Positions 8,825 through 18,497 of a DNA stretch of 36,694 nt are shown here, one piece after another. A program made the position numbers and the translations under genes. Position 1 is the first letter of the stretch; every line of letters begins with the position of its first letter. Under the pieces are notes generated by a model, which ran no database searches, was not told where the DNA came from, and saw only the letters and a program-made list of their open reading frames with translations. Source of the stretch: Phenylobacterium sp. (GTDB lineage: Bacteria; Pseudomonadota; Alphaproteobacteria; Caulobacterales; Caulobacteraceae); the NCBI RefSeq assembly GCF_020253645.1, contig NZ_JADCBG010000021.1, positions 1 through 36,694 on the forward strand. Reading direction: 5' to 3'.

Positions 8825-8940
8825 TCGCGCGGCGCGGGAGCGCCGGTCGAAGCGGCGCGGACCATAGGGCGGGGGCGATGTCGGGGCAAGGCCATCGGAA
8901 AGTCTGGTCAGGGGCGCCGGATGGCGCCAGAGTCTTTGCC

Positions 8941-9486
8941 ATGAAGCTCCTTCTGCCAGTCCTGCTTGCGGTGACATTGTCCGGGTGCGCGACCATGACC
9001 GCTCCTGTCCGAGGGGAGGTCGAGGACGGCGTGCAGGTGACCCAGGACGGGTTGGGGACAGCCCTCGCTTCTCCCCTGCGCGACGTCAATCTGGTGCGGG
9101 AGGCCATTCCCACGGTGCTCCAGGATGCAGCCCGCGCGCCCTATGCGCGGCCGGAACCCATGACCTGCGCCAGAATCTCGGCGTTGATCCTGCCGCTTAA
9201 CGGGGCCCTGGGTCCGGACCTCGATGAACTGGTCATCGACGAGACAGGCCTGGGGGAAAGAGGCGGGGAGGCCGCCCTCGACGCCATTGCAGACTTCGCG
9301 TCCAGTGCGATCCCTTTCAGGGGATGGGTGCGGCGACTGTCCGGCGCCGCAGAGCACGAACGGCGTGTACAGGCGGCGATCAACGCCGGCGAGGCCAGAA
9401 GGGCTTACCTCAAGGGCCTTGGGGAACAGCTGAAGTGCGCCGCTCCCGCCGCACCGATACGCAAGAAGTCGGGATCAAGGCGCTAG
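8941..9486 (+). CDS. Putative lipoprotein, unknown function
   Basis: A 181-residue protein starting at ATG 8941 with a clear lipoprotein signal: a short basic start, a hydrophobic stretch and the lipobox LSGC, giving a lipidated cysteine at residue 16. The rest is soluble and alanine- and arginine-rich, with one further cysteine in MTCARIS and another near the C-terminus. I recognise no domain. The open frame extends upstream to 8749 through the tRNA antisense, but the signal peptide fixes the start. The ribosome-binding site is weak. It converges with tgt, 173 bases away. It probably sits in the inner or outer membrane facing the periplasm. Confidence 0.8.
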   Translation: MKLLLPVLLAVTLSGCATMTAPVRGEVEDGVQVTQDGLGTALASPLRDVNLVREAIPTVLQDAARAPYARPEPMTCARISALILPLNGALGPDLDELVIDETGLGERGGEAALDAIADFASSAIPFRGWVRRLSGAAEHERRVQAAINAGEARRAYLKGLGEQLKCAAPAAPIRKKSGSRR

Positions 9487-9559
9487 GCGGACGCGACGCC
9501 CTGGCGCCCGCAGCCAGAAAGCGCACTGGAGTCCGGGCGCTGCCGGCGCCCTACGTCCC

Positions 9560-9573
9560 GGGGCTTTCGCCCC
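9560..9573. terminator. Possible bidirectional hairpin between convergent genes
   Basis: GGGGC-TTTC-GCCCC forms a short stem between the convergent lipoprotein and tgt genes. On the minus strand the loop reads GAAA, a stable tetraloop. There is no T-run on either side, so it is only a weak candidate terminator. Nothing else is apparent in the 173-base gap (9487-9659). Confidence 0.3.
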
Positions 9574-9659
9574 TGTTCACCGCCGCGGAAGGACAGGCGT
9601 TGGATGGGATGAGAGGCTCCGCTTTCGGAGGAGTTGTCTGCGGAATGCGCGGTGGTGGG

Positions 9660-10778
9660 CTAGGACCCCGGCTGGAGCCGGGCGTGGAAATCCTTCCGGA
9701 AGGCGCCGAACCGCCCCTCTGCAATCGCTGCGCGCATGGCCCCCATCAGGGCCTGATAGAAGGCGATATTGTGCCAGGACAACATGACCTGACCGAGGAT
9801 TTCCTCTGATTTTACGAGATGATGGAGATAGGCCTTCGTGTAATCCCGTGAGGCCGGACACTCGATGGTCGGGTCAAGAGGCGTGTCGTCCTCGGCGAAC
9901 CTGGCGTTCTTCAGGTTGACGGGGCCAGCCCAGGTCCAGGCTTGTCCATGGCGGCCGGAGCGGGTTGGCAGGACGCAATCGAACATGTCGACACCGCGGG
10001 CGACCGCCTCCACAAGGTCTACCGGCTTGCCGACTCCCATCAGATAGCGGGGCCGGTCTGCAGGCAGGAAGCCGGGTGCATAGTCGAGCACCCTGCACAT
10101 GGCTTCATGGCCCTCCCCCACCGCGAGGCCGCCGATAGCGTAGCCGTCAAAGCCCGCTTCGACGAGGCGATCCGAGGACTCCCGGCGCAGATGTTCGAAG
10201 GTCGATCCCTGCTGGATCCCGAACAGGGCCTGTCCCTCCCTCTCGCCGAAGGCGGTCTTGGAGCGGCGGCCCCAGCGGTCTGAAAGGCGCATGGCGGCGG
10301 CGGCGGCGGGCTCCTCCGCCGGCCAGGAGACGCACTGGTCCAGCTGCATCACGATGTCGGCGCCCAGGCGGTTCGCCTGGATCTCGATGGAGCGTTCCGG
10401 GGTCAGGACGTGCCGCGAGCCATCGATATGACTGCGAAAGGTCACGGCCTCTTCCTTCACCTTCGAGATGCCGGCGAGGGACATGACCTGGAAGCCGCCG
10501 GAGTCGGTCAGGATCGGGCCTTCCCAGCGCATAAAACGGTGAAGCCCGCCAAGCCGCTCCAGGCGCTCCGGTCCCGGGCGAAGCATCAGGTGATAGGTAT
10601 TCCCCAGGATGATGTCGGCGCCGGTGGCGCGGACCTGGTCGACCGTCAGAGCCTTGACGGTCGCCGCAGTGCCCACCGGCATGAAGGCCGGGGTGCGGAT
10701 ATCCCCCCGCCTGGTCCGCAGGACTCCCGTCCGGGCGGCGCCGTCGGTTGCGGCGATATCGAAGGCCGGGGCGCTCAC
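9660..10778 (-). CDS. tgt: tRNA-guanine transglycosylase (queuine tRNA-ribosyltransferase)
   Basis: Exchanges guanine-34 for the queuosine precursor preQ1 in tRNAs with GUN anticodons; 372 residues, normal length. Visible are TDSGGFQV with catalytic Asp92, and [13 protein letters not shown] with the nucleophilic Asp267 and tRNA-binding arginines. The start is GTG at 10778, overlapping the queA stop by four bases (GTGA), so the two are translationally coupled. The C-terminal zinc site is unusual: where most bacterial enzymes have CxCxxC, this one has Ile305-x-Cys307-x-x-Ser310, while the downstream histidine (His336 in SWHN) is kept. Two of four expected zinc ligands are therefore replaced. 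The rest of the protein looks intact, so activity is likely kept. Confidence 0.96.
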   Translation of the reverse strand: MSAPAFDIAATDGAARTGVLRTRRGDIRTPAFMPVGTAATVKALTVDQVRATGADIILGNTYHLMLRPGPERLERLGGLHRFMRWEGPILTDSGGFQVMSLAGISKVKEEAVTFRSHIDGSRHVLTPERSIEIQANRLGADIVMQLDQCVSWPAEEPAAAAAMRLSDRWGRRSKTAFGEREGQALFGIQQGSTFEHLRRESSDRLVEAGFDGYAIGGLAVGEGHEAMCRVLDYAPGFLPADRPRYLMGVGKPVDLVEAVARGVDMFDCVLPTRSGRHGQAWTWAGPVNLKNARFAEDDTPLDPTIECPASRDYTKAYLHHLVKSEEILGQVMLSWHNIAFYQALMGAMRAAIAEGRFGAFRKDFHARLQPGS

Positions 10779-11821
10779 TCTGCCCTCCAGAGCAGGCTGG
10801 CGTCGCCGTAGGAGTAGAAGCGGTAACCCGATGCAACGGCGTGCGCATAGGCGGCCCGCATCTCCTGCAGCCCGGCGAGGGCGCTGACCAGCATGAAGAG
10901 GGTCGACTTTGGCAGATGGAAATTGGTCATCAGGGCGTCCGTGACCCGGAAACGTCGCCCCGGCGTGATGAAGATGTCGGTTTCGCCGGTCCAGGTTTCA
11001 AGTCGGCCGTCCTCACCTGCAGCGCTCTCAAGAAGTCGCAGGGAGGTGGTGCCGACGCACACCACCCTTCCGCCTGCCGTCCGGGCGGCGTTGATCTGGT
11101 CAGCGGCCTGGGGCGTGATCTCCCCCCACTCGGCGTGCATGCGATGCTGGCTGACGTCCTCGGTCTTCACCGGCAGGAAGGTGCCGGCTCCGACATGCAG
11201 GGTCACCCGGGCGAGGCCGACGCCCTCCGCCGCGAGGCGTTCGAGGAGTTCGGGGGTGAAGTGCAGTCCGGCCGTGGGCGCGGCGACCGAGCCTTCCTGG
11301 CGAGCATAGACGGTCTGGTAGTCGCTGCGGTCGCGATCGTCCTGCCGTCGCTTCGAGGCGATGTAGGGCGGCAGGGGCATTTCACCGACCCGGGCGATGG
11401 CGGCGTCAAGGTCTGGACCCGAGACAGCGAAGTCGAGGGTGAACTCCCCGGCCTCGCCCTTCTCGACGACCACGGCGGACAGATCGCTGAAGCGGAGCTC
11501 ATCCCCGGGGGCGACCTTCTTTCCGGGCCTCATGAAGGCCCGCCAGGTCGCGTCCGACACCCGCTGGTGGAGGGTGGCCTCCACGGCGATGTCCGACCCT
11601 TGCCTGAGTCTGCGCCCCTTCAACCGGGCCGGAATCACCCGGGTCTCGTTGACCACGAGGACATCGCCCCGGCGCAGCAGGGACGGAAGGTCCCGGACCT
11701 GATGGTCGGAGAGGACGCCGCCCGGCCGGACCTGGAGCAACCGGGCGGAGTCGCGTGGCTCCGCAGGCCGCAGGGCGATGCGGTCTTCGGGAAGCTCGAA
11801 GTCGAAATCCGAGAGCTGCAT
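10775..11821 (-). CDS. queA: S-adenosylmethionine:tRNA ribosyltransferase-isomerase
   Basis: Transfers and isomerises the ribose of S-adenosylmethionine onto preQ1-tRNA to give epoxyqueuosine, the step after Tgt. It has 348 residues, the normal length. Recognisable text includes the N-terminal [45 protein letters not shown] and the C-terminal [15 protein letters not shown]. The ATG at 11821 starts 42 bases after the cyclophilin gene and its 3' end overlaps tgt. Having both queuosine-insertion genes adjacent fits one pathway expressed as a unit. Assignment is firm. Confidence 0.97.
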   Translation of the reverse strand: MQLSDFDFELPEDRIALRPAEPRDSARLLQVRPGGVLSDHQVRDLPSLLRRGDVLVVNETRVIPARLKGRRLRQGSDIAVEATLHQRVSDATWRAFMRPGKKVAPGDELRFSDLSAVVVEKGEAGEFTLDFAVSGPDLDAAIARVGEMPLPPYIASKRRQDDRDRSDYQTVYARQEGSVAAPTAGLHFTPELLERLAAEGVGLARVTLHVGAGTFLPVKTEDVSQHRMHAEWGEITPQAADQINAARTAGGRVVCVGTTSLRLLESAAGEDGRLETWTGETDIFITPGRRFRVTDALMTNFHLPKSTLFMLVSALAGLQEMRAAYAHAVASGYRFYSYGDASLLWRAE

Positions 11822-11863
11822 GGACGGGGCTGATGCCTGCGGCGATCCCCGCGCGTCAAGCGG

Positions 11864-12325
11864 TCAGGCGTCCGCAGCCACCTTCATCGAGACAATCCTG
11901 CCCGGGGCGCGAGGCGGCTCGCCCTTGGGCAGGGCGTCGATGTGCTCCATCCCCTCGGTCACCACGCCCCACACCGTGTACTGGCCGTCGAGGAAGGTGG
12001 CGTCGTCGAAGCAGATGAAGAACTGGCTGTTGGCCGAGTTCGGGTTGTTGGTCCGAGCCATGGAGCAGACGCCGCGGACATGGGGCTCACGGGAAAACTC
12101 GGCCGGCAGGTTGGGCTTGGAAGAGCCGCCCATTCCGGTTCCGTGGGGACAGCCACCCTGCGCCATGAAGCCGGGGATGACGCGATGGAAGAGGACACCG
12201 TCGTAGAAGCCCTCCCGCGCCAGTTCCTTGATGCGGGCGACATGCTGGGGCGCCAGGTCGGGACGGAGCTGGATGGTGACCCGGCCAGTCTCTGTATCGA
12301 GCAGAAGGATGTCTTCGGGTTCCAT
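11864..12325 (-). CDS. ppiB: Peptidylprolyl cis-trans isomerase, cytoplasmic cyclophilin
   Basis: A 153-residue cyclophilin-type prolyl isomerase that speeds protein folding. The core active-site text is present: FHRVIPGFMAQGG with Arg, Phe and Gln, then SMARTNNPNSANSQFFI, then FLDGQYTVWG. The position of the last active-site histidine of human cyclophilin A is Tyr here, common in short bacterial forms. There is no signal peptide, so it is cytoplasmic. Its ATG overlaps the stop of the preceding exported cyclophilin by one base (TAATG), implying coupled translation. The pairing of a secreted and a cytoplasmic cyclophilin followed by queA-tgt is a familiar alphaproteobacterial order. Confidence 0.93.
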   Translation of the reverse strand: MEPEDILLLDTETGRVTIQLRPDLAPQHVARIKELAREGFYDGVLFHRVIPGFMAQGGCPHGTGMGGSSKPNLPAEFSREPHVRGVCSMARTNNPNSANSQFFICFDDATFLDGQYTVWGVVTEGMEHIDALPKGEPPRAPGRIVSMKVAADA

Positions 12326-13182
12326 TACTTCACCTCCGAGGGAATGCTGATGGCGCAGGCCGTGAAATCTGCGCCTAGACCCGCCCTGACACGGGCCACC
12401 TCGGCGGCGAACCAGGGACTGCGGGGATCGATGACGCGCACCTTGGGGCGCGAGCCGGGCGGCATGTCGGCCAGAACCTGGACCTTTGTCATGGTGTCCT
12501 GTGGCGGATCCACAGGCTCGCCAGTCTTGATCACCCGCACGACGTCGAGGCCTGAGATGACCCGCCCAAAGGCGGTGTATCGCTTCTCCAGGGAAGGATA
12601 GGCCTGGCGCATGAGGAAGAACTGGCTGTTGGCGCTATCGGGCGCGCCACCCCGGGCCATGCCCGCAACACCGGGGCAGAAGAGGGCCCATCCCGAGATC
12701 CGGCCGTCCGCCGTCATCGGCATGAGTTGGGAGCTCTGGGTCATCACCGGCAGGGGGCCGATGAAACCGATCTCAGCCACCGCCTGGTCCGCCACGCGGA
12801 CAAAGGGCGTGTCCATTCCTCTCCGGAAGGTGAACTCGGCCGCAAGGTCCGGCAGGTCGCTGCCGCCCGTACCATTGTCCCTGGGATCCCCGGTCTGAGC
12901 CATGAACTGGTCAATGACCCGGAAGAAACTCCGTCCATTGTAGAAACCCTGGCGCGCCAGATCCCTCACCCGCACGACATGGGCCGGCGCAGCGAGCGGC
13001 ACGAGCTCAAGCAGGATGCGTCCCTTGTTCGTGTCGATGACCAGAACGTCCTGGGGATCCGGCGAACGGAAGTCTGAGCCAACGGGCGGGGCGGGCGACG
13101 ACGGCGCAGCAGCCGCCTGGGACGACGTCGCCAGGGCAAGGACGAGGCATGCGGCGACGCCGGTTCTGACAGCGGACTTCAA
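12325..13182 (-). CDS. Exported cyclophilin-type peptidylprolyl isomerase
   Basis: A 285-residue cyclophilin with an N-terminal signal peptide (basic start, hydrophobic VAACLVLALATSS, cleavage probably after an alanine near residue 24-26), so it should act in the periplasm. The cyclophilin core shows FFRVIDQFMAQTGDP and DSANSQFFLMRQ. A long insertion of about 60 residues (roughly 125-185) and a C-terminal extension of about 45 residues set it apart from the short cytoplasmic paralogue next to it. The start is TTG at 13182, overlapping the coaD stop as TTGA, so translation is coupled. Cytoplasmic and periplasmic cyclophilins thus sit in one operon. Confidence 0.9.
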   Translation of the reverse strand: MKSAVRTGVAACLVLALATSSQAAAAPSSPAPPVGSDFRSPDPQDVLVIDTNKGRILLELVPLAAPAHVVRVRDLARQGFYNGRSFFRVIDQFMAQTGDPRDNGTGGSDLPDLAAEFTFRRGMDTPFVRVADQAVAEIGFIGPLPVMTQSSQLMPMTADGRISGWALFCPGVAGMARGGAPDSANSQFFLMRQAYPSLEKRYTAFGRVISGLDVVRVIKTGEPVDPPQDTMTKVQVLADMPPGSRPKVRVIDPRSPWFAAEVARVRAGLGADFTACAISIPSEVK

Positions 13183-13673
13183 CGTCCCACCTTGGCCAGC
13201 AGGGCTTCCTTTACCCGGGGGCTGACGAACTTGGTGACGTCGCCTCCCAGGGTGACGATCTCCTTCACCAGCTTGGAGGCGATGGCCTGATGACGAGGAT
13301 CCGCCATCAGGAAGACCGTCTCGATCTCGCGGTCCAACTGCTGGTTCATGGCGGTCATCTGGAACTCGAACTCAAAGTCGGCCACGGCGCGCAGGCCACG
13401 GACAATGACATTCGCCCCAACCTCCCGCGCAAAGTGCATGGTCAGGCCCTCGAACGGCTGAACGACGATCTCGGCGCCGCCGGCCAGGGCCGCCGCTTCC
13501 GCCTCGACGATGGCGACCCGTTCCTCGAGAGTGAACATCGGGCCCTTGCCGGTATTGATGGCGACACCGAGAACCAGACGATCGACGAGCTTCACGGCGC
13601 GGCCGATGATGTCGGTATGGCCGTTATGGATCGGATCGAAAGTCCCCGGATAAAGCCCCACACGCTTCGCCAT
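13179..13673 (-). CDS. coaD: Phosphopantetheine adenylyltransferase
   Basis: Catalyses the fourth step of coenzyme A synthesis, adenylating 4'-phosphopantetheine to dephospho-CoA; 164 residues, normal. The nucleotidyltransferase HxGH motif is in PGTFDPIHNGH near the N-terminus, and VRGLRAVADFEFEFQM and the C-terminal phosphate-binding region QAIASKLVKE are diagnostic. The gene follows gyrA with a 92-base gap holding a small hairpin, and overlaps the exported cyclophilin gene at its 3' end. Assignment is firm. Confidence 0.97.
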   Translation of the reverse strand: MAKRVGLYPGTFDPIHNGHTDIIGRAVKLVDRLVLGVAINTGKGPMFTLEERVAIVEAEAAALAGGAEIVVQPFEGLTMHFAREVGANVIVRGLRAVADFEFEFQMTAMNQQLDREIETVFLMADPRHQAIASKLVKEIVTLGGDVTKFVSPRVKEALLAKVGR

Positions 13674-13743
13674 CGAGGTTCCCCCAACTTAAACGCGACT
13701 TCGCCTTTCGCCGGGTTGACGGGGTCTGGCAAGAGAAAACTCC

Positions 13744-13761
13744 CGCCGCTCTGCTCCGGCG
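13744..13761 (-). terminator. Candidate intrinsic terminator after gyrA
   Basis: On the minus strand, five bases after the gyrA stop, CGCCG and CGGCG form a 5-bp stem around an eight-base loop, followed closely by GGAGTTTTCTCTT. The stem is short but the T-rich tail is in the right place. It could attenuate rather than fully stop transcription into coaD. Confidence 0.4.
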
Positions 13762-13765
13762 ATGA

Positions 13766-16534
<2,769 letters not shown>

Positions 16535-16712
16535 CGGGGGGACTGGCCCTTAGAATCAGGCAGGAAATCGCCTGAATTTCTTTACCATTTCTGGGAAGGA
16601 GGGCCAACCGGGGCCCCGTGATCGGCATCCCGTCGAGGATGCATACCGGTCCCTCCCCTGACGCCCGCGCAGGCCGGACTTCGCCCGGCCCCAACGCCCT
16701 CGCCGGCTGGGC

Positions 16713-17192
16713 CTAGAAGGGAATCTCGTCGTCGAGGTCCGCCGAGAAATCCTCCTGCGGGCCGCCCGACTTGGACCGCGGACCCGACTGGAAGCCGCCG
16801 CCATAGTCTCCGCCGCCATCCCGGCCGCCGCCATCGTCGCCCCGGCCGTCCAGCATTGTCAGCTCACCCCGGAACTTTTGCAGGACGACCTCGGTCGAGA
16901 ACTTCTCCTGCCCGGACTGGTCCGTCCATTTCCGGGTCTGGAGGGAGCCTTCAATGTAAACCTTCGAGCCCTTGCGCAGATAGTTCTCGGCCACCTTGAC
17001 GAGGTTCTCATTGAAGATGACGACCCGGTGCCACTCCGTCTTTTCCTTGCGCTCGCCGGTCGAACGGTCCCGCCAGGTCTCCGAAGTCGCGACCCGGAGG
17101 TTGGCCACCCGGTCGCCGGAACCCAGGCTCCTGACCTCAGGATCCGCCCCGAGATTCCCGACCAGAATGACCTTGTTGACGCTGCCCGCCAT
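16713..17192 (-). CDS. ssb: Single-stranded DNA-binding protein
   Basis: The bacterial SSB, which coats single-stranded DNA during replication, repair and recombination; 159 residues. The OB-fold covers about residues 1-110 ([46 protein letters not shown]). It is followed by a glycine-rich flexible linker ([14 protein letters not shown]) and the acidic partner-binding tail ending DDEIPF. The ATG has GAGGAGAG upstream. An alphaproteobacterial SOS box lies 82-96 bases upstream, so DNA damage probably raises expression. In many alphaproteobacteria uvrA is divergent from ssb; here the next upstream gene is an unrelated lipoprotein on the same strand. Confidence 0.97.
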   Translation of the reverse strand: MAGSVNKVILVGNLGADPEVRSLGSGDRVANLRVATSETWRDRSTGERKEKTEWHRVVIFNENLVKVAENYLRKGSKVYIEGSLQTRKWTDQSGQEKFSTEVVLQKFRGELTMLDGRGDDGGGRDGGGDYGGGFQSGPRSKSGGPQEDFSADLDDEIPF

Positions 17193-17273
17193 GTGACTCT
17201 CCTCAGCTTCCGTAGATGCGGGTCTGGACCCTGGCGGACGCTAGCCGAGAGAGATGGCTTTCGCAATGCAAAT

Positions 17274-17288
17274 GTTCACGTCCTGTTC
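17274..17288 (-). promoter_or_regulatory. LexA (SOS) box upstream of ssb
   Basis: GTTC-ACGTCCT-GTTC is an exact match to the alphaproteobacterial LexA motif GTTC-N7-GTTC. It sits about 82 bases before the ssb start, a plausible promoter position. A third GTTC follows at 17291-17294. The match is seen; LexA control is inferred. Confidence 0.75.
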
Positions 17289-17317
17289 TCGTTCACCCGC
17301 TTCGTCCACAGGGGAAT

Positions 17318-17719
17318 CTAGGGCCTGGGCGGCATGGGCATGGCGCCGGGAACCACCAGCCGTCCGTCTCCGGAGCGGACCAGCGCGAGGAACTGGTTTC
17401 CTTCCCAGGAGGTGGAGGTGTAGATGCCCGCTGGCACAAGGAAGAGGAAGCTTCCCTGGTAGGCGCCTGCGATGTCCCTCTGATTGCCGCCCATACTCAG
17501 GAACCGCACCCTCATGGCTTCGAGCGCGGCGGCGCAGCTCTCCAGATCGGGCTGCAGCGACGGCAGGCGGTTGTACTTCAGGCCGTCAGAAGTGGGCTGG
17601 ACATGGTAGCAGACCCCCGGATCGCCGGGGGGCTCGATACTCTGGGCGCAGGCCGACAGGGCCAACCCGGCGACAAGAGCCGGCAGGGTCCAGTTCAGCT
17701 TGCGGCGCGGCGTTCGCAT
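17318..17719 (-). CDS. Putative lipoprotein, unknown function
   Basis: A 133-residue protein from ATG 17719. The start is basic (MRTPRRKLNW), followed by a hydrophobic stretch and the lipobox LSAC, so a lipidated cysteine at about residue 24 is expected. The mature part contains VCYHVQP and ESCAAALEAMRVRFLSMGG, with two further cysteines that could form a disulfide, and ends proline-rich. The open frame continues further upstream, but those residues would precede and spoil the signal peptide. I recognise no domain. It lies after the membrane-anchored unknown gene on the same strand and shares the motif of a short cysteine-containing region, so the two may be functionally linked. Confidence 0.75.
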   Translation of the reverse strand: MRTPRRKLNWTLPALVAGLALSACAQSIEPPGDPGVCYHVQPTSDGLKYNRLPSLQPDLESCAAALEAMRVRFLSMGGNQRDIAGAYQGSFLFLVPAGIYTSTSWEGNQFLALVRSGDGRLVVPGAMPMPPRP

Positions 17720-17768
17720 GGGGTGGACTGTACAGCCGCGAGGCATGCAGCGCGAGCCCGCTTTTCGG

Positions 17769-18455
17769 TCAGCCCCCGCCGGCCGGGGCGAAGCTGCAGT
17801 TGGGGCTCTGCTCGAGGAGCGGCCTGAAGGTCCTGTTGTCATTTGAGACCTCCACTCGGCTGGTTACGAGGCGAAGTGTCTGGACGCCCCAGCGCCCGTA
17901 GGAGGCCGAGCCGGCGGGCTCGCACCGCCCGTCAAAGAGCGCCTTGACGCAGGCCAGCTGGGACATCTCTCCCGGGAGGCGTCGCCAGTCCGCGCCGGTG
18001 TGCCGCCAGCATGCCGCCGCCGCCGCCGAAGCGGAGGCGGGCGCCGCCTTGGGTTCGGCGGAGCCTGCAGGACTGAGAACCTCGACGGGCGCAGGCGCAT
18101 CCCCGGAGGGCAAGGGGGACAGGGCCCCGGATCCGGCGCCCATGGCCCCTGTGGAATCGATCCCCACATCGAGGGCCCCGGACGCAACGCCATTCAGGCG
18201 GGCGCAGGCCTCCAGGGTGAGTTCCCCGACGAGCTGACCGTCGACGTAACACCGCAGGCGCGCGCCAGGCGCCAGACGCGCGTCACCGCGGGGACCCGCC
18301 TCGACCACGAGGCCGCCTTCGGAGGCGGGAGGCGGGCCGCTTCCCGGACGACCCAGAACAAGGAGCGCGACCGCCGAGGCCAGGCCAGCGGCCAGGGCGA
18401 CGGCGGCGCCGATCAGGATGGGTCGACCGGATCGCGGTTCCTTCGACGGTTCCAT
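17769..18455 (-). CDS. Membrane-anchored protein of unknown function
   Basis: A 228-residue protein with a short basic cytoplasmic N-terminus, one transmembrane segment (about residues 13-35, ILIGAAVALAAGLASAVALL) and a proline- and alanine-rich periplasmic part. Text such as LRCYVDGQLVGELTLEACARLNGVASGALDVGID looks like a small conserved module with two cysteines. A second module near the C-terminus (ACWRHTGADWRRLPGEMSQLACVKALFDGRC) has four more. I recognise it only as a Caulobacterales-type conserved unknown. It is followed 49 bases later by the lipoprotein gene on the same strand, suggesting an envelope pair. Confidence 0.75.
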   Translation of the reverse strand: MEPSKEPRSGRPILIGAAVALAAGLASAVALLVLGRPGSGPPPASEGGLVVEAGPRGDARLAPGARLRCYVDGQLVGELTLEACARLNGVASGALDVGIDSTGAMGAGSGALSPLPSGDAPAPVEVLSPAGSAEPKAAPASASAAAAACWRHTGADWRRLPGEMSQLACVKALFDGRCEPAGSASYGRWGVQTLRLVTSRVEVSNDNRTFRPLLEQSPNCSFAPAGGG

Positions 18456-18497
18456 GTCCCATCGCTAGAGGCTGGGGACATCGGATGCAAGGCGCGG

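Noticed and set aside
8749-8940. Extension of the lipoprotein frame through the tRNA region
   Set aside because: It reads antisense through the tRNA-Lys gene; the signal peptide with lipobox fixes the start at 8941.
16625-16642. Hairpin GCATCC/GGATGC between ssb and gyrA
   Set aside because: Only a 6-bp stem with no T-run on the minus strand; insufficient to call a terminator.
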